Positions 28,601 through 36,169 of a stretch of 64,000 nucleotides of DNA are shown here, piece after piece (position 1 is the first letter of the stretch; each line of letters starts with the position of its first letter). The stretch spans positions 1 through 64,000 of the forward strand of contig CAZVFX010000009.1 of the NCBI GenBank assembly GCA_964626565.1, written 5' to 3'. The notes under the pieces are model-generated. The model searched no databases and was not told where the DNA came from. It saw only the letters and a program-made list of their open reading frames with translations. Made by a program: the position numbers and the translations under genes. Source of the stretch: CAZVFX01 sp964626565 (lineage in GTDB: Bacteria; Myxococcota_A; UBA9042; CAIXZC01).

Positions 28601-28994
28601 GACCATTGGGGATGCTTACCTGGCGGTATGCGGAATGCCGCAGGAGGACCCGCTCCACGCCGGCAACATGGTGAAAGCCGCGCTGGAGATAAAGGAGTAC
28701 CTGGAGAAGAGGAACGCGGAATCCCGCCTGCAGTGGCGAGCCCGGATCGGAGTGCACTCGGGGAAGGTTGTGGGCGGGGTGGTGGGAGTAAAGAAGTATA
28801 TCTACGATGTTTTCGGAGACACAATCAACACCGCGTCCCGAGTTCAGGACGCGTCTGAGCCCATGAGAGTGAACATTTCCGAGGCCACCTATCGCATCAT
28901 CAAGGATGATTTTGTTTTTGAAGAGCGTGGCCCGATAGAGGTGAAGGGGAAGGGACGGGTTCGAATGCACTTCGTGGAAGGGAGCAGGAACTGA
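22602..28994 (+). CDS. Giant Ser/Thr kinase - AAA ATPase - GAF - adenylate cyclase, 2130 aa
   Basis: Two kinase domains stand in tandem. Domain 1 (about 7-275) has Lys38, H-R-D with Asp133 and D-F-G with Asp154. Domain 2 (about 395-660) has H-K-D (Asp521) and D-F-G (Asp540). Then follow an AAA/STAND-type ATPase (P-loop Lys727, L-F-L-D-D-L-Q-W-A-D at 851-852), a long TPR-like helical region (about 1150-1690), a GAF domain (about 1735-1885), a coiled coil and a class III cyclase (about 1950-2110). The cyclase keeps metal Asp1960 and Asp2004, adenine-selecting Lys2000 and Asp in Y-D-V-F-G, and the Asn/Arg of N-T-A-S-R, so cAMP is the expected product. The first part matches HstK-type hybrid kinases. 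GTG start behind GGGGAGA; cytosolic. Confidence 0.93.
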   Translation: MEGKKLGPYSILGELARGGMAAVYVARHTRLGHVVALKIPHLDYQQDDRFLKRFVDEARIQANLRHPNILAVQDILEMPAASGIVMELLSGCSLKEYYRDVCKPLPPARATKLFIDLVEALKYAHDGGVVHRDLKPANVFLHVSKDSVTPKIMDFGIAKFKTERMGAGVTDTGSMLGTPEYMAPEQFEDSAKVDHRADIFALGVMMYEGFAGAKPFEGDSVGSLLRSIYTTKPAPPSTVFPRLPVAVDRVVMTCLEIERDNRLESAGALLEELRELSRETGVDEIAGGDIEIGDLSRFGIEAKPRFTQPVEEPSRESLLEGESAEISLAELAGDSGPAEVQEEPDTIADDVRADSEEDDPAKAAPDVSPAPAGKSLSSISMTSTSESRAHHTRSDLAAFRILEKIYEGRETIVYKGASREDGKPVVIKVPAADYPGPGELARLKHEFQLASSLDMDGVTRVVGLEKYRNGLALVAEDFGGEPLKDVMKGEEKPAVASFLRRAIRLAEILGQLHERGVVHKDVNPKNILVNSGTGEIRIIDFGLASHLPRAHQGSANPHTLEGTIAYISPEQTGRMNRAVDYRTDFYSLGVTFYEMLTGRLPFQTEDRTEMVHCHMARQPVSPRDLDRRVPGPVSDIVMKLLAKTAEERYQSALGFLKDLEHCLAEFDDRGDVAEFVLGSHDVSEKLRIPEKLYGREEEVGALLANFKRVTQGYKEMMMVSGYAGIGKTSLVREIYKPVTRQRGYFITGKFDQYKRDVPFGALIEAFQELVRALLTEGDDRLASWRNEILGALGPNGQVIINVIPDVEKVIGRQPAVPELPAAESHNRLTLAFHSFMNVFTREEHPLVLFLDDLQWADNASLALLQSVMTGPENDYLFIVGAYRDNEVDAAHPLVATLEELEKMGIPVADINLGALRLEHINELISDTFAASPGETMPLAELARSKTHGNPFFLTEFLKAVHAKELVRFDFMANGWTWNLEAIGDLGIGDDVVELMAEKIQALPAACQQALKLGACIGGGFDLQLLATVSGKSPSEIMTALDPAVREGFLLVVGETHRFLQLDGKDLADGLLDAVLLRTVRYKFGHDKIQQAAYSLIPEEIRKTVHRQVGQIILRETAGSKREARVFDIVNQLNASLELLQTPEEKEELAHLNLLAGKKALSSSGYESAYGYLASGISLMEEDAWETKYELTLELHVEAATAAYLSTRFQEMERLANIVLERGKELIDKVRAYEVLIHGHIAQARKLEAVDTGLTLLRLLGVKVPPRPSMAQVLLAVLRTKVALIGKSPESLLDLPPMKDEKALAAMRVATSLASTAYVLYPNLFPVLVLTQVQLSVKYGNMPFSSFAYALYGVVLCGALGDLDGGYRFGQVGMKLQRKLEAHELRGKVPFTAAGFTEHYKKPLRKCNKRLLDAYKSSLELGDFEFAGTSSGVCAYNMFYLGLNLVELEGRFSHWAEVLVQCKQVAYVNYMNIYLQVVKNLLSESSDPSRLEGEAYSVSAKIDEHHEANDFHALGDVYLARMVLSFTFGDFAAAVQYGDEGEQYLHGLMAMYASQVWYFYDSLSRLALCRTALGSDRRGLLKKVRSNVRKLKKWARHCEENQRHKLDLVLAERARVAGKSDLAMELYDKAIEGANRNGFLSEQALGNELAAAFYLALGKNKIARAYMTDAHYLYKKWGATAKVEQIEDEFDDLVIAETPGAAGIFESTSTISSESSTTVGTSRYDVSTVLKAAQAISGEINLPELLKKLMAIVVENAGAQRGLLVLESEDRLLVEADVPGDGAETTVMQHEPIRRRTDVAQTVINYVLRMREPVVLDDAGKDGTFGRDEYVGRVMPKSLLCMPLMHQARLSGVLYLENNLAVAAFTPGRVELLEMLSAEIVISLRNAELYGRLEEHARLLEQKVSDRTMELTAANEALAKEKSKSDALLLNVLPAKVADDLRRDGRTEPESFKYVSALFTDFVEFTPMTALLEPAALIDELNDIFTAFDSIIERNRCERIKTIGDAYLAVCGMPQEDPLHAGNMVKAALEIKEYLEKRNAESRLQWRARIGVHSGKVVGGVVGVKKYIYDVFGDTINTASRVQDASEPMRVNISEATYRIIKDDFVFEERGPIEVKGKGRVRMHFVEGSRN

Positions 28995-29022
28995 GCATCA
29001 AGCCCGGGGGAAACATCCGTCC

Positions 29023-30327
29023 GTGAGAATTCTACTCGTCAAACCGGATTGGCCGGTGGGCTACGGGCAGGTGCGCTATGCCCGCCGGGTACGTTTCCCG
29101 GCCCTTGCTTTGGGCATCCTCGCTGCGCTGAGCGAAGGTCACGATGTTACCGCGGTGGACGCTTCCGTTGGCTCGGTGCCCTACGACGACAGTTTTGACC
29201 TGATTGGCATAACCACGACGACTTTTGCCGCCCCGGCTGCGTATCGGATTGCGGCCCGGTTCAGGGCCCGGGGAGTGCCGGTGGTTCTAGGGGGGGTTCA
29301 TCCCAGCCTGCAGCCGGAGCAATGCCTGGAACATGCAGATGCGGTGGTGGTGGGTGAGGCTGAAGGAGTCTGGCCGTCGCTTCTAGAGGATGTGAGCCGG
29401 GGGCGGCTGAAGGAGGTCTACCAGGCCGCCCGCATTACCCAACCGATCGACTTCGTGACCCCCCGCCGGCAGTTTCTGGATGAAAGCTCGTGGTTCACCG
29501 CGGTGGAAGCGTCCCGGGGTTGCCCGAATCGTTGCCGGTATTGCTACCTGCCCTCGGTGCCGTGGCGGGAACACCGCAGCCGACCCGTTGAGCGGGTTCT
29601 GGACGAGGTGGGTGCGTTGGCGCAGGAGATCTTCATCTTCGTCGACGAGAATTTCTTCGCCAACCGGGCGAACGCCCTGGCCTTGTGTCGCGGCTTGAAG
29701 CCGCTGAAGAAGAAGTGGATGGTGCAGGCGCCAACCACCATTGCGGATGACCGCGAATTGCTCGACGCAATGGCAGAGGGGGGATGCTTCAACGTTCATG
29801 TGGGCTTCCAGAGCTTTAGCCGCGAGGCGTTGGCGCTGGCGGGCGTCGACCATGCCCGGGCCGAAGGCTATCAGAGATTCGTGCAACAACTCCACGACCG
29901 GAAGATGATCGTAACGGGGTTCTTTGTTTTTGGAACCGATGCGGACAGATATCCCGACGTTTTCGACGCCACTGTGGACGTCATAAAGCGGTTGAAACTG
30001 GACGATGCCGGGCTGTTCCCCCTCACTCCTTTTCCCGGGACTGAGTACTTCGAGCAGTTCCGCAGGGAAGGGAGACTGCTCGCGGAAGCGGACCTGTCCC
30101 AATTCGGATTCTGTCGGGCAGTCTTCGAGCCCCGGCACATGACTGCTCAGCAGCTTGAGGATGGGATCGTCAACGCGTATCGGCGGCTATGGCCCCACTT
30201 CCTCAGCAGGCTTCCGTCTGTGCTGCTCAGACAGCCGCGCCTGTTCCTCGGTAATCCGCGCTTCACGAAAGCCATGGTTGCGGGCAACCTGACCCGGCCG
30301 GGGCTGTCCTACCGAGCTGCCCCGTAG
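29023..30327 (+). CDS. B12-binding-type radical SAM protein, 434 aa
   Basis: The N-terminal 130 residues form a Rossmann-like domain of the cobalamin-binding type (M-R-I-L-L-V-K-P, I-T-T-T-T-F-A-A-P, V-L-G-G-V-H-P-S), but without the D-x-H-x-x-G base-off motif. The radical SAM cluster is C-P-N-R-C-R-Y-C (Cys167, 171, 174), followed by a TIM-barrel core with F-V-D-E-N-F-F and H-V-G-F-Q-S-F-S. The family covers methylations and ring-forming reactions on lipids, peptides and cofactors; the substrate is unknown. The GTG start follows GGGGG-rich sequence. It sits alone between two paralogous giant kinases, separated by 28 and 79 bp, which suggests cotranscription. Confidence 0.88.
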   Translation: MRILLVKPDWPVGYGQVRYARRVRFPALALGILAALSEGHDVTAVDASVGSVPYDDSFDLIGITTTTFAAPAAYRIAARFRARGVPVVLGGVHPSLQPEQCLEHADAVVVGEAEGVWPSLLEDVSRGRLKEVYQAARITQPIDFVTPRRQFLDESSWFTAVEASRGCPNRCRYCYLPSVPWREHRSRPVERVLDEVGALAQEIFIFVDENFFANRANALALCRGLKPLKKKWMVQAPTTIADDRELLDAMAEGGCFNVHVGFQSFSREALALAGVDHARAEGYQRFVQQLHDRKMIVTGFFVFGTDADRYPDVFDATVDVIKRLKLDDAGLFPLTPFPGTEYFEQFRREGRLLAEADLSQFGFCRAVFEPRHMTAQQLEDGIVNAYRRLWPHFLSRLPSVLLRQPRLFLGNPRFTKAMVAGNLTRPGLSYRAAP

Positions 30328-30406
30328 TGGAACTTCCGGGCGGGGGGTGTTATACGATTAAGATAGGCTCCGGGCGCATCAGTAGCATGTTTGGAAGAGG
30401 TAAAAC

Positions 30407-33400
30407 TTGGAAGAAGGGAACAAGTTCGGGCCGTACGTCGTGCTGGGGGAGCTGGCGGTTGGAGGTATGGCTACCGTCTACGTGGGACGGCATGAACGGC
30501 TGGGTCACATAGTTGCGCTCAAGGTAATCCACCGCCACTATCACAGGGATTCCGAGTTTCGCGACAGATTTGTCGACGAAGCCCGCATCATGGCCAACAT
30601 CCGCCATCCACACATTCTGTCTGTGCAGGACATTCTGGAGTTGCCCGGCACCAGCGGCATGGTCATGGAGCTCATGGCGGGGTGCTCGCTGAAAGAGTAC
30701 TACGACGCGGTCGGTCTTCCCCTGCCCTACCCCGTCGTCATCGGGCTGTTCACTACGGTGGCGGAGGCGTTAAGCCATGCCCACGACCACGGCGTAGTGC
30801 ATCGGGACCTGAAACCTTCGAATATTTTCCTGCACTGCGTCCAGGACCTGGTAATTCCGAAGCTCACCGATTTTGGAGTGGCCAAGCTGCAGAACTACGC
30901 GGTTGAGCATCAGTTGACCACCGCGGGCGCCGCACTTGGGACTCCGCAGTATATGGCACCTGAGCAATTTGAGGATTCGAGCTCGGTGGATGCCCGATCG
31001 GATATCTTTGCCATGGGGATCATGCTCTTCGAGGCTGCTACGGGCAAGCGTCCGTTCGAGGGGCGCAGCTACGCCGAGATCATGGCTAACGTTCTCTCTC
31101 GAGAGCCCTGCCGGCCGGTAGACGTGCGTTCGGACATACCCATGTCCCTTGCCGACGTGATCGAGAAGTGCCTGCGGCGGGACCGGACCCTTCGGTACGA
31201 GTCCACCGGGGATTTGGTGGCGGCGCTGCGGGAGTTGGGCAAGGGGATAGGTGTGGCTCAAATCCCGGCTGGGGATGTACCTAAGGTGACCCTGCCCGAG
31301 ATGGACGTTGCTGAAGAGGGAGGCACGGGGGAAGGGGCCTTGAGTGGGCTTCCGTCCGGCGAGGGTGGGTCAGACGAAGCGTCGACTGTTGCGGTGCCCG
31401 AGGCCGCCGAATTGCTGGCCAGGGCTGCTCGGGATGACGTTGACAGCCTGTTGCGCACAACTGTGGCGCAGGCGCAAGTGATCCCCGGCTACGCGACGGT
31501 GTCCACCATCCACGAGGGAGAGGAGACGGTTCTGTACCGTGCGGTGGCCGTGGCTTCCCATATGCCGGTGGTTATCAAGACGCCTAAGAATGCTGACGGT
31601 CCAAAACTGGCGTTGGCCAGGCTGAAGCACGAGTTCAAGGTGGCGACAGAGCTCGCCGGGGTGGACGGTGCGGTTGGAGTGCACGGCCTTGAAAAAGTGC
31701 GGTCCGGTCTGGCGCTGGTGATGGAGGATTTCGGAGGCACGGATCTGGCCGCGCTCATGACCGAGGGAAGGCTGCCGCTTTCTGAGGCGCTTGCGACGAG
31801 CAGGCGCCTGGCAGATACCCTTGCCGAACTGCACGAAAGGGACGTTGTTCATGGGGCTGTTTCCCCCGGGAACATATTGGTCAACCGTGCTGCCGACGTG
31901 GTGAAGCTGACCGATTTCGGACTTTCTGCATCGGGCGGGGCGGCTGTGGGGCAGAGGATCGGAGGCCAGGGTCCTAGCGCTGAGGTGGCCTACATGTCAC
32001 CGGAGCAGACAGGTCGGATGGGGCGGCCGGTGGACTTCCGCACCGACCTCTATTCGTTGGGCGCGGTGATGTTCGAAATGCTCACCGGGCATACTGCTTT
32101 CGACGTGGAGGACCCTGCCGAATTGGTGAGGGCCCACCTGTGTACGCGACCCCGGTCTCCGCGAGTGGTGGAACCGGGCGTGCCGGACATGGTTTGCCGG
32201 ATCGTCTTGAAGCTGCTGGAAAAGTATGCGGAGGATCGATACCAGAGTGGTCGGGGGGTGATGTGGGACATCGATGAGTGCCTCCGGCAATACGAGACAG
32301 ACCGGCATATTGCCACCTTCGAACTCGGTTCCGGCGATGTTCTGGATCGTTTTGAGATCCCGCCGCGCTTATATGGAAGAGACGGTGAGATGGACGAGCT
32401 TTTTGCCGCGTTCAAACGGACTGCCGGCGGGTACAAGGAGCTCTTTCTGGTTGCCGGGTATTCCGGGATCGGCAAGACCTCAGTAGTGGCTCAGTTGCAT
32501 CGTCCCGTGACCGAACGGCGGGGCTTCTTCATCAGCGGAAAATTCGACCAATACAAGAGGGACGTGCCCTACGGAGCGGTGGTGGAGGCGCTTAGTGACC
32601 TGGTGGTGGACCTCCTCGGCTTGTCGGCCGAGGCGTTGGACGAATGGCGAGGGAAGCTTGGAAAAGCCCTCGGCGTCAACGCCGCGGTCATGGTCGATGT
32701 AATCCCCGACTTGGCGGAGCTCCTCGGGGAGCACCCGCCTCCCCCTGAGTTGCCTCCGGCCGAATCTTTGAACCGCCTGCGACTGGCGTTCCATCATTTC
32801 ATGTCGGTGTTTTCTGCCGAGGAGCATCCCATGGTGCTCTTCCTTGACGACTTGCAGTGGGCCGACAACGCGTCGCTTGCGTTCATCGATTCCCTCGTTG
32901 CCGGCCCCGAGGTACTCCACCTGCTTCTGCTGGGAGCATTTCGTGACAACGAGGTTGGGCCGGCGCATCCGCTCGCGGCCATGTTGGACGAACTCCACAA
33001 GGCTGGAGCGCCCGTGCACAAACTTCATCTGGAAGCGCTCCCCGGGGACGCGTTGAACCGGATGGTTGCGGACGTTCTGCGGAGAGATGTGGACGATTGC
33101 TGGGACCTTTCGCAATTGCTGCTGGCGCGCACCGGGGGGAATCCGTTCTTTCTCGTGGAGTTCCTCAAGTCCCTCCACTCCCGGGAATTGCTTGAGTTCT
33201 CCGACGCTGAGAAGAGGTGGGAGTGGAGCCTGGATAAGATTGGTACCCTGGGCCTGCCGGAGAACGTGGTTGACCTCATGGTCGGCAAGATCCAGCGGTT
33301 GGATCGGGCGACGCAGCAGGCGTTGCAGGTGGCGGCCTGCATAGGCAGTCGCTTTGAACTGCAGGTATTGGCCGCAGTGACCGCGCGTGGTTGCGAGGAT

Positions 33401-36055
33401 GTGGTGAAATCTCTCGATGCGGCAATCGGCCAGGGCCTGGTGGTTGCGACATCCGAGAGGCAGACCTCCTTTTCCTTGGAAGGGGAGGCCACTGGGGAGG
33501 ACGATGCGGACGACGCGTTCCTCAATGGAGCGGTCTATCGCTTTGCCCACGACCGGATACATCAGGCCGCGTATTCCACCCTACCGGAGGATGTTCGAAG
33601 AACCGTGCACGGGCAAGTGGGTCGACTGCTGCTGCACAAGCTCCCCCCATCCATGATGGCCTTGCGCATCTTTGACATCGTGAACCAACTGAATGCAGGG
33701 CAGGACCTTGCCGGCGACAGCGACGGCAGGACCGAACTTGCCGGCCTGAACTTGCGCGCCGGGAAGAAGGCGAAAGCCTCTGGCGCATACTCGTCAGGTT
33801 ACGAGTTTCTGCAAGAGGGTATCCGGCTGGTCGGCGAGCGCGGGTGGGTGGACGACCATTCCCTCACCCGGGATCTCCACGTGGAGGCCGCCGAAGCCGC
33901 GTATCTTTGTACAAGATTTGACGAGATGGAGGAGCTGGCGACACGGGTCGTTGACCGAGCGGAGAGCCTGTTCGAGAAGGTGGGCGCATACGAGGTTCTA
34001 ATCGGAGGACGGATCGCACAGGCGAAGAAGCTCGACGCGATTCGGATCGGGCTCACCGTGCTGGGAATGCTCGGCATGCGGTTCCCGGAAGAGCCGGGAA
34101 TGGGAAGGGTGATGGCCGCGCTTGTGCGTACCAAGGTGGCGCACGCATCCAGGGGAGTTGAGGGGTTGGCCGACCTGCCCGATATGACCGACCAACGTGC
34201 TCTGGCCGCCATCCGCATCGCGGCCAACCTGTATTCAACCGCGTACGTCGCCAGGCCGAACTTGTTTGCACAACTGGTGCTCAGGATGGTCGAGTTGTCT
34301 GCGCGCAAAGGGAACGCCCCTCAATCCGCGTTCACGTACGCCCTTTACGGCACCATCTGCTGTGGAGTGTTGGGGCACGTGGACACCGGGTACCGCCTGG
34401 GCCAGATGGCCCTCAAAGTTCTCCAGCGGTTCGAGGTAGATGAATTCCACCCCCGGACCCTCTTCACCGTGGCAGCCACGTCCCAACACTTCAAAGAACA
34501 TCTACCCCAAACCTACCGCGTCCAGAGCCAGGCCTACAAATCGGCCCTTGAGCTGGGTGTGTTTGAGTTTGCAGGCACCTCGTCCGGCACTCACATCTAT
34601 CACCTGTTTTTTGCCGGTGCAAACCTGCGGCAGGTGGAGTGGCAGATTGGCACCTACGTCGAGGTGATGGAGCAGGTGAAGCAAGCTGCGTACCTGAACT
34701 ACCTTCTCATCTATCAACAGGCCGTCTTCTGTCTGCTGGGGAAAGCTGACGACCCGACGGTTCTGAAGGGTGACGCTTACGACGGGCCGGCCCGCATGCC
34801 CGAGCACGTCGAAGCGGATGACGGGCACGGTCTTTTCAACTTGCACCTGCTGGAACTGGTTCTGGGGTACCTGTTCGGGCGGCACAGGTCCGCCGCCGAA
34901 GGGGGTGAGTCTGCACTGGAACACGTGCTCTCCATCGCCAGCATGTATCCTTCCCTGGTGTTCCGCTTCTATGACTCTCTGGCATGTCTGGCCCTCCTCG
35001 ATGAGTGCGGAGCGGACGAGCGAAAGGGTCTGCTTGCGCGGGTAGGGAGGAATCAGAAGCAGTTGAAGAAGTGGGTAAGGTCGGCCCCGGAGAACCATCG
35101 CCACAAATACCTGCTGGTTGAAGCCGAGTTGGCGCGGGTGCTGGGGCGAACCCAAAAGGCAGGGGAACTGTACGAGAAGGCCATTGACCTGGCTGCCGCA
35201 GGCGGATTCGTTTCCGAGGCCGCAATCGGCTGTGAGGCTGCGGCTCGCTTCTTTCTGGGTACCGGTCAGACCAGGATCGCCAGGACATACCTTGATGACG
35301 CACTTCGTGAGTACGGGGTCTGGGGAGCGGTGGCGAAGGTGAACCATCTGGAGAACGAATACTCAGATCTGCTGAGGGATCCCGCCCCCCGGGGTGAGGG
35401 GGCCGGACAGCAGGTGGATGAAGAACTGGCCGGAGAAGCGCCCGCCGCGCGCACCCTGCTGGCCGGGTTGGAGCACGTATTCTCAGAAACGAAACTGGAA
35501 GCACTGCTGGAGCAAGGTGTGCAGCTTCTGGTCTCACGCTCAGGTGCTGAATCGGGTCTGCTCATTCTGGACACCGACGGGAAGTTCTTTGTAGAGGCTG
35601 AATTCGCACCCGAGATGGTCACGCCGGAAGTTCTTCAGCACGCTTCCGTCCTTGGTCGGAACAACATCGCCCAGGCGGTCCTGAACTATGTGATAAGGGT
35701 GAAAGAGCCGGTAGTGCTCAAGAACGCGGCGGAAGATGCCGGCTTCGGCCGGGATACGTATATCAGCACCGGTGAGCCGCGCTCACTGTTGTGTATGCCG
35801 CTCTTGAGTAACCGTACACTGGCAGGGCTGCTCTACCTCGAGAATCGCAGCGAAGAGGGCGCGTTCACACGGGAGAGGATGGAGTTCGCCCGCGCCTTTT
35901 CCGGAAGGCTCCTGCCGGCACTTGAGGCAGCACGCCACTATAGCTGGCTGGAGGCGGAGAACCGTCGCCTTGAACTGGAAGTCCACGACAAAAGCAGGCA
36001 ACTGAAAGAGGTCTCCAGGGACCCCGGGAAGCCGGAAGGTGAGCCCGGAGATTGA
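30407..36055 (+). CDS. Giant Ser/Thr kinase - pseudokinase - AAA ATPase - GAF protein, 1882 aa
   Basis: A paralogue of the protein at 22602, with the same order: kinase 1 (Lys39, H-R-D Asp134, D-F-G Asp155), second kinase-like domain, ATPase (P-loop Lys690; L-F-L-D-D-L-Q-W-A-D), TPR-like helices and GAF (about 1690-1850). It ends in a short coiled coil without a cyclase. In the second kinase domain the catalytic loop reads H-G-A-V-S-P-G-N, so the catalytic Asp is Ala484, while D-F-G (Asp503) is kept; this domain is predicted inactive as a kinase. Translation starts at TTG (30407) behind GGAAGAGG; the protein start M-E-E-G-N-K-F-G-P-Y aligns with M-E-G-K-K-L-G-P-Y of its partner, supporting this start. 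Cytosolic signalling protein. Confidence 0.92.
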   Translation: MEEGNKFGPYVVLGELAVGGMATVYVGRHERLGHIVALKVIHRHYHRDSEFRDRFVDEARIMANIRHPHILSVQDILELPGTSGMVMELMAGCSLKEYYDAVGLPLPYPVVIGLFTTVAEALSHAHDHGVVHRDLKPSNIFLHCVQDLVIPKLTDFGVAKLQNYAVEHQLTTAGAALGTPQYMAPEQFEDSSSVDARSDIFAMGIMLFEAATGKRPFEGRSYAEIMANVLSREPCRPVDVRSDIPMSLADVIEKCLRRDRTLRYESTGDLVAALRELGKGIGVAQIPAGDVPKVTLPEMDVAEEGGTGEGALSGLPSGEGGSDEASTVAVPEAAELLARAARDDVDSLLRTTVAQAQVIPGYATVSTIHEGEETVLYRAVAVASHMPVVIKTPKNADGPKLALARLKHEFKVATELAGVDGAVGVHGLEKVRSGLALVMEDFGGTDLAALMTEGRLPLSEALATSRRLADTLAELHERDVVHGAVSPGNILVNRAADVVKLTDFGLSASGGAAVGQRIGGQGPSAEVAYMSPEQTGRMGRPVDFRTDLYSLGAVMFEMLTGHTAFDVEDPAELVRAHLCTRPRSPRVVEPGVPDMVCRIVLKLLEKYAEDRYQSGRGVMWDIDECLRQYETDRHIATFELGSGDVLDRFEIPPRLYGRDGEMDELFAAFKRTAGGYKELFLVAGYSGIGKTSVVAQLHRPVTERRGFFISGKFDQYKRDVPYGAVVEALSDLVVDLLGLSAEALDEWRGKLGKALGVNAAVMVDVIPDLAELLGEHPPPPELPPAESLNRLRLAFHHFMSVFSAEEHPMVLFLDDLQWADNASLAFIDSLVAGPEVLHLLLLGAFRDNEVGPAHPLAAMLDELHKAGAPVHKLHLEALPGDALNRMVADVLRRDVDDCWDLSQLLLARTGGNPFFLVEFLKSLHSRELLEFSDAEKRWEWSLDKIGTLGLPENVVDLMVGKIQRLDRATQQALQVAACIGSRFELQVLAAVTARGCEDVVKSLDAAIGQGLVVATSERQTSFSLEGEATGEDDADDAFLNGAVYRFAHDRIHQAAYSTLPEDVRRTVHGQVGRLLLHKLPPSMMALRIFDIVNQLNAGQDLAGDSDGRTELAGLNLRAGKKAKASGAYSSGYEFLQEGIRLVGERGWVDDHSLTRDLHVEAAEAAYLCTRFDEMEELATRVVDRAESLFEKVGAYEVLIGGRIAQAKKLDAIRIGLTVLGMLGMRFPEEPGMGRVMAALVRTKVAHASRGVEGLADLPDMTDQRALAAIRIAANLYSTAYVARPNLFAQLVLRMVELSARKGNAPQSAFTYALYGTICCGVLGHVDTGYRLGQMALKVLQRFEVDEFHPRTLFTVAATSQHFKEHLPQTYRVQSQAYKSALELGVFEFAGTSSGTHIYHLFFAGANLRQVEWQIGTYVEVMEQVKQAAYLNYLLIYQQAVFCLLGKADDPTVLKGDAYDGPARMPEHVEADDGHGLFNLHLLELVLGYLFGRHRSAAEGGESALEHVLSIASMYPSLVFRFYDSLACLALLDECGADERKGLLARVGRNQKQLKKWVRSAPENHRHKYLLVEAELARVLGRTQKAGELYEKAIDLAAAGGFVSEAAIGCEAAARFFLGTGQTRIARTYLDDALREYGVWGAVAKVNHLENEYSDLLRDPAPRGEGAGQQVDEELAGEAPAARTLLAGLEHVFSETKLEALLEQGVQLLVSRSGAESGLLILDTDGKFFVEAEFAPEMVTPEVLQHASVLGRNNIAQAVLNYVIRVKEPVVLKNAAEDAGFGRDTYISTGEPRSLLCMPLLSNRTLAGLLYLENRSEEGAFTRERMEFARAFSGRLLPALEAARHYSWLEAENRRLELEVHDKSRQLKEVSRDPGKPEGEPGD

Positions 36056-36169
36056 GCTTGTCTTCTCTCCTAGGTTCCCACCGGTTCCTTGTCGTCGATT
36101 GCGGGAATGTGTATGATGGCATTGGTGTTAGGTGCAGTGGGGTAAGGCCCCGTCTGCTGGAGGGTTGTC

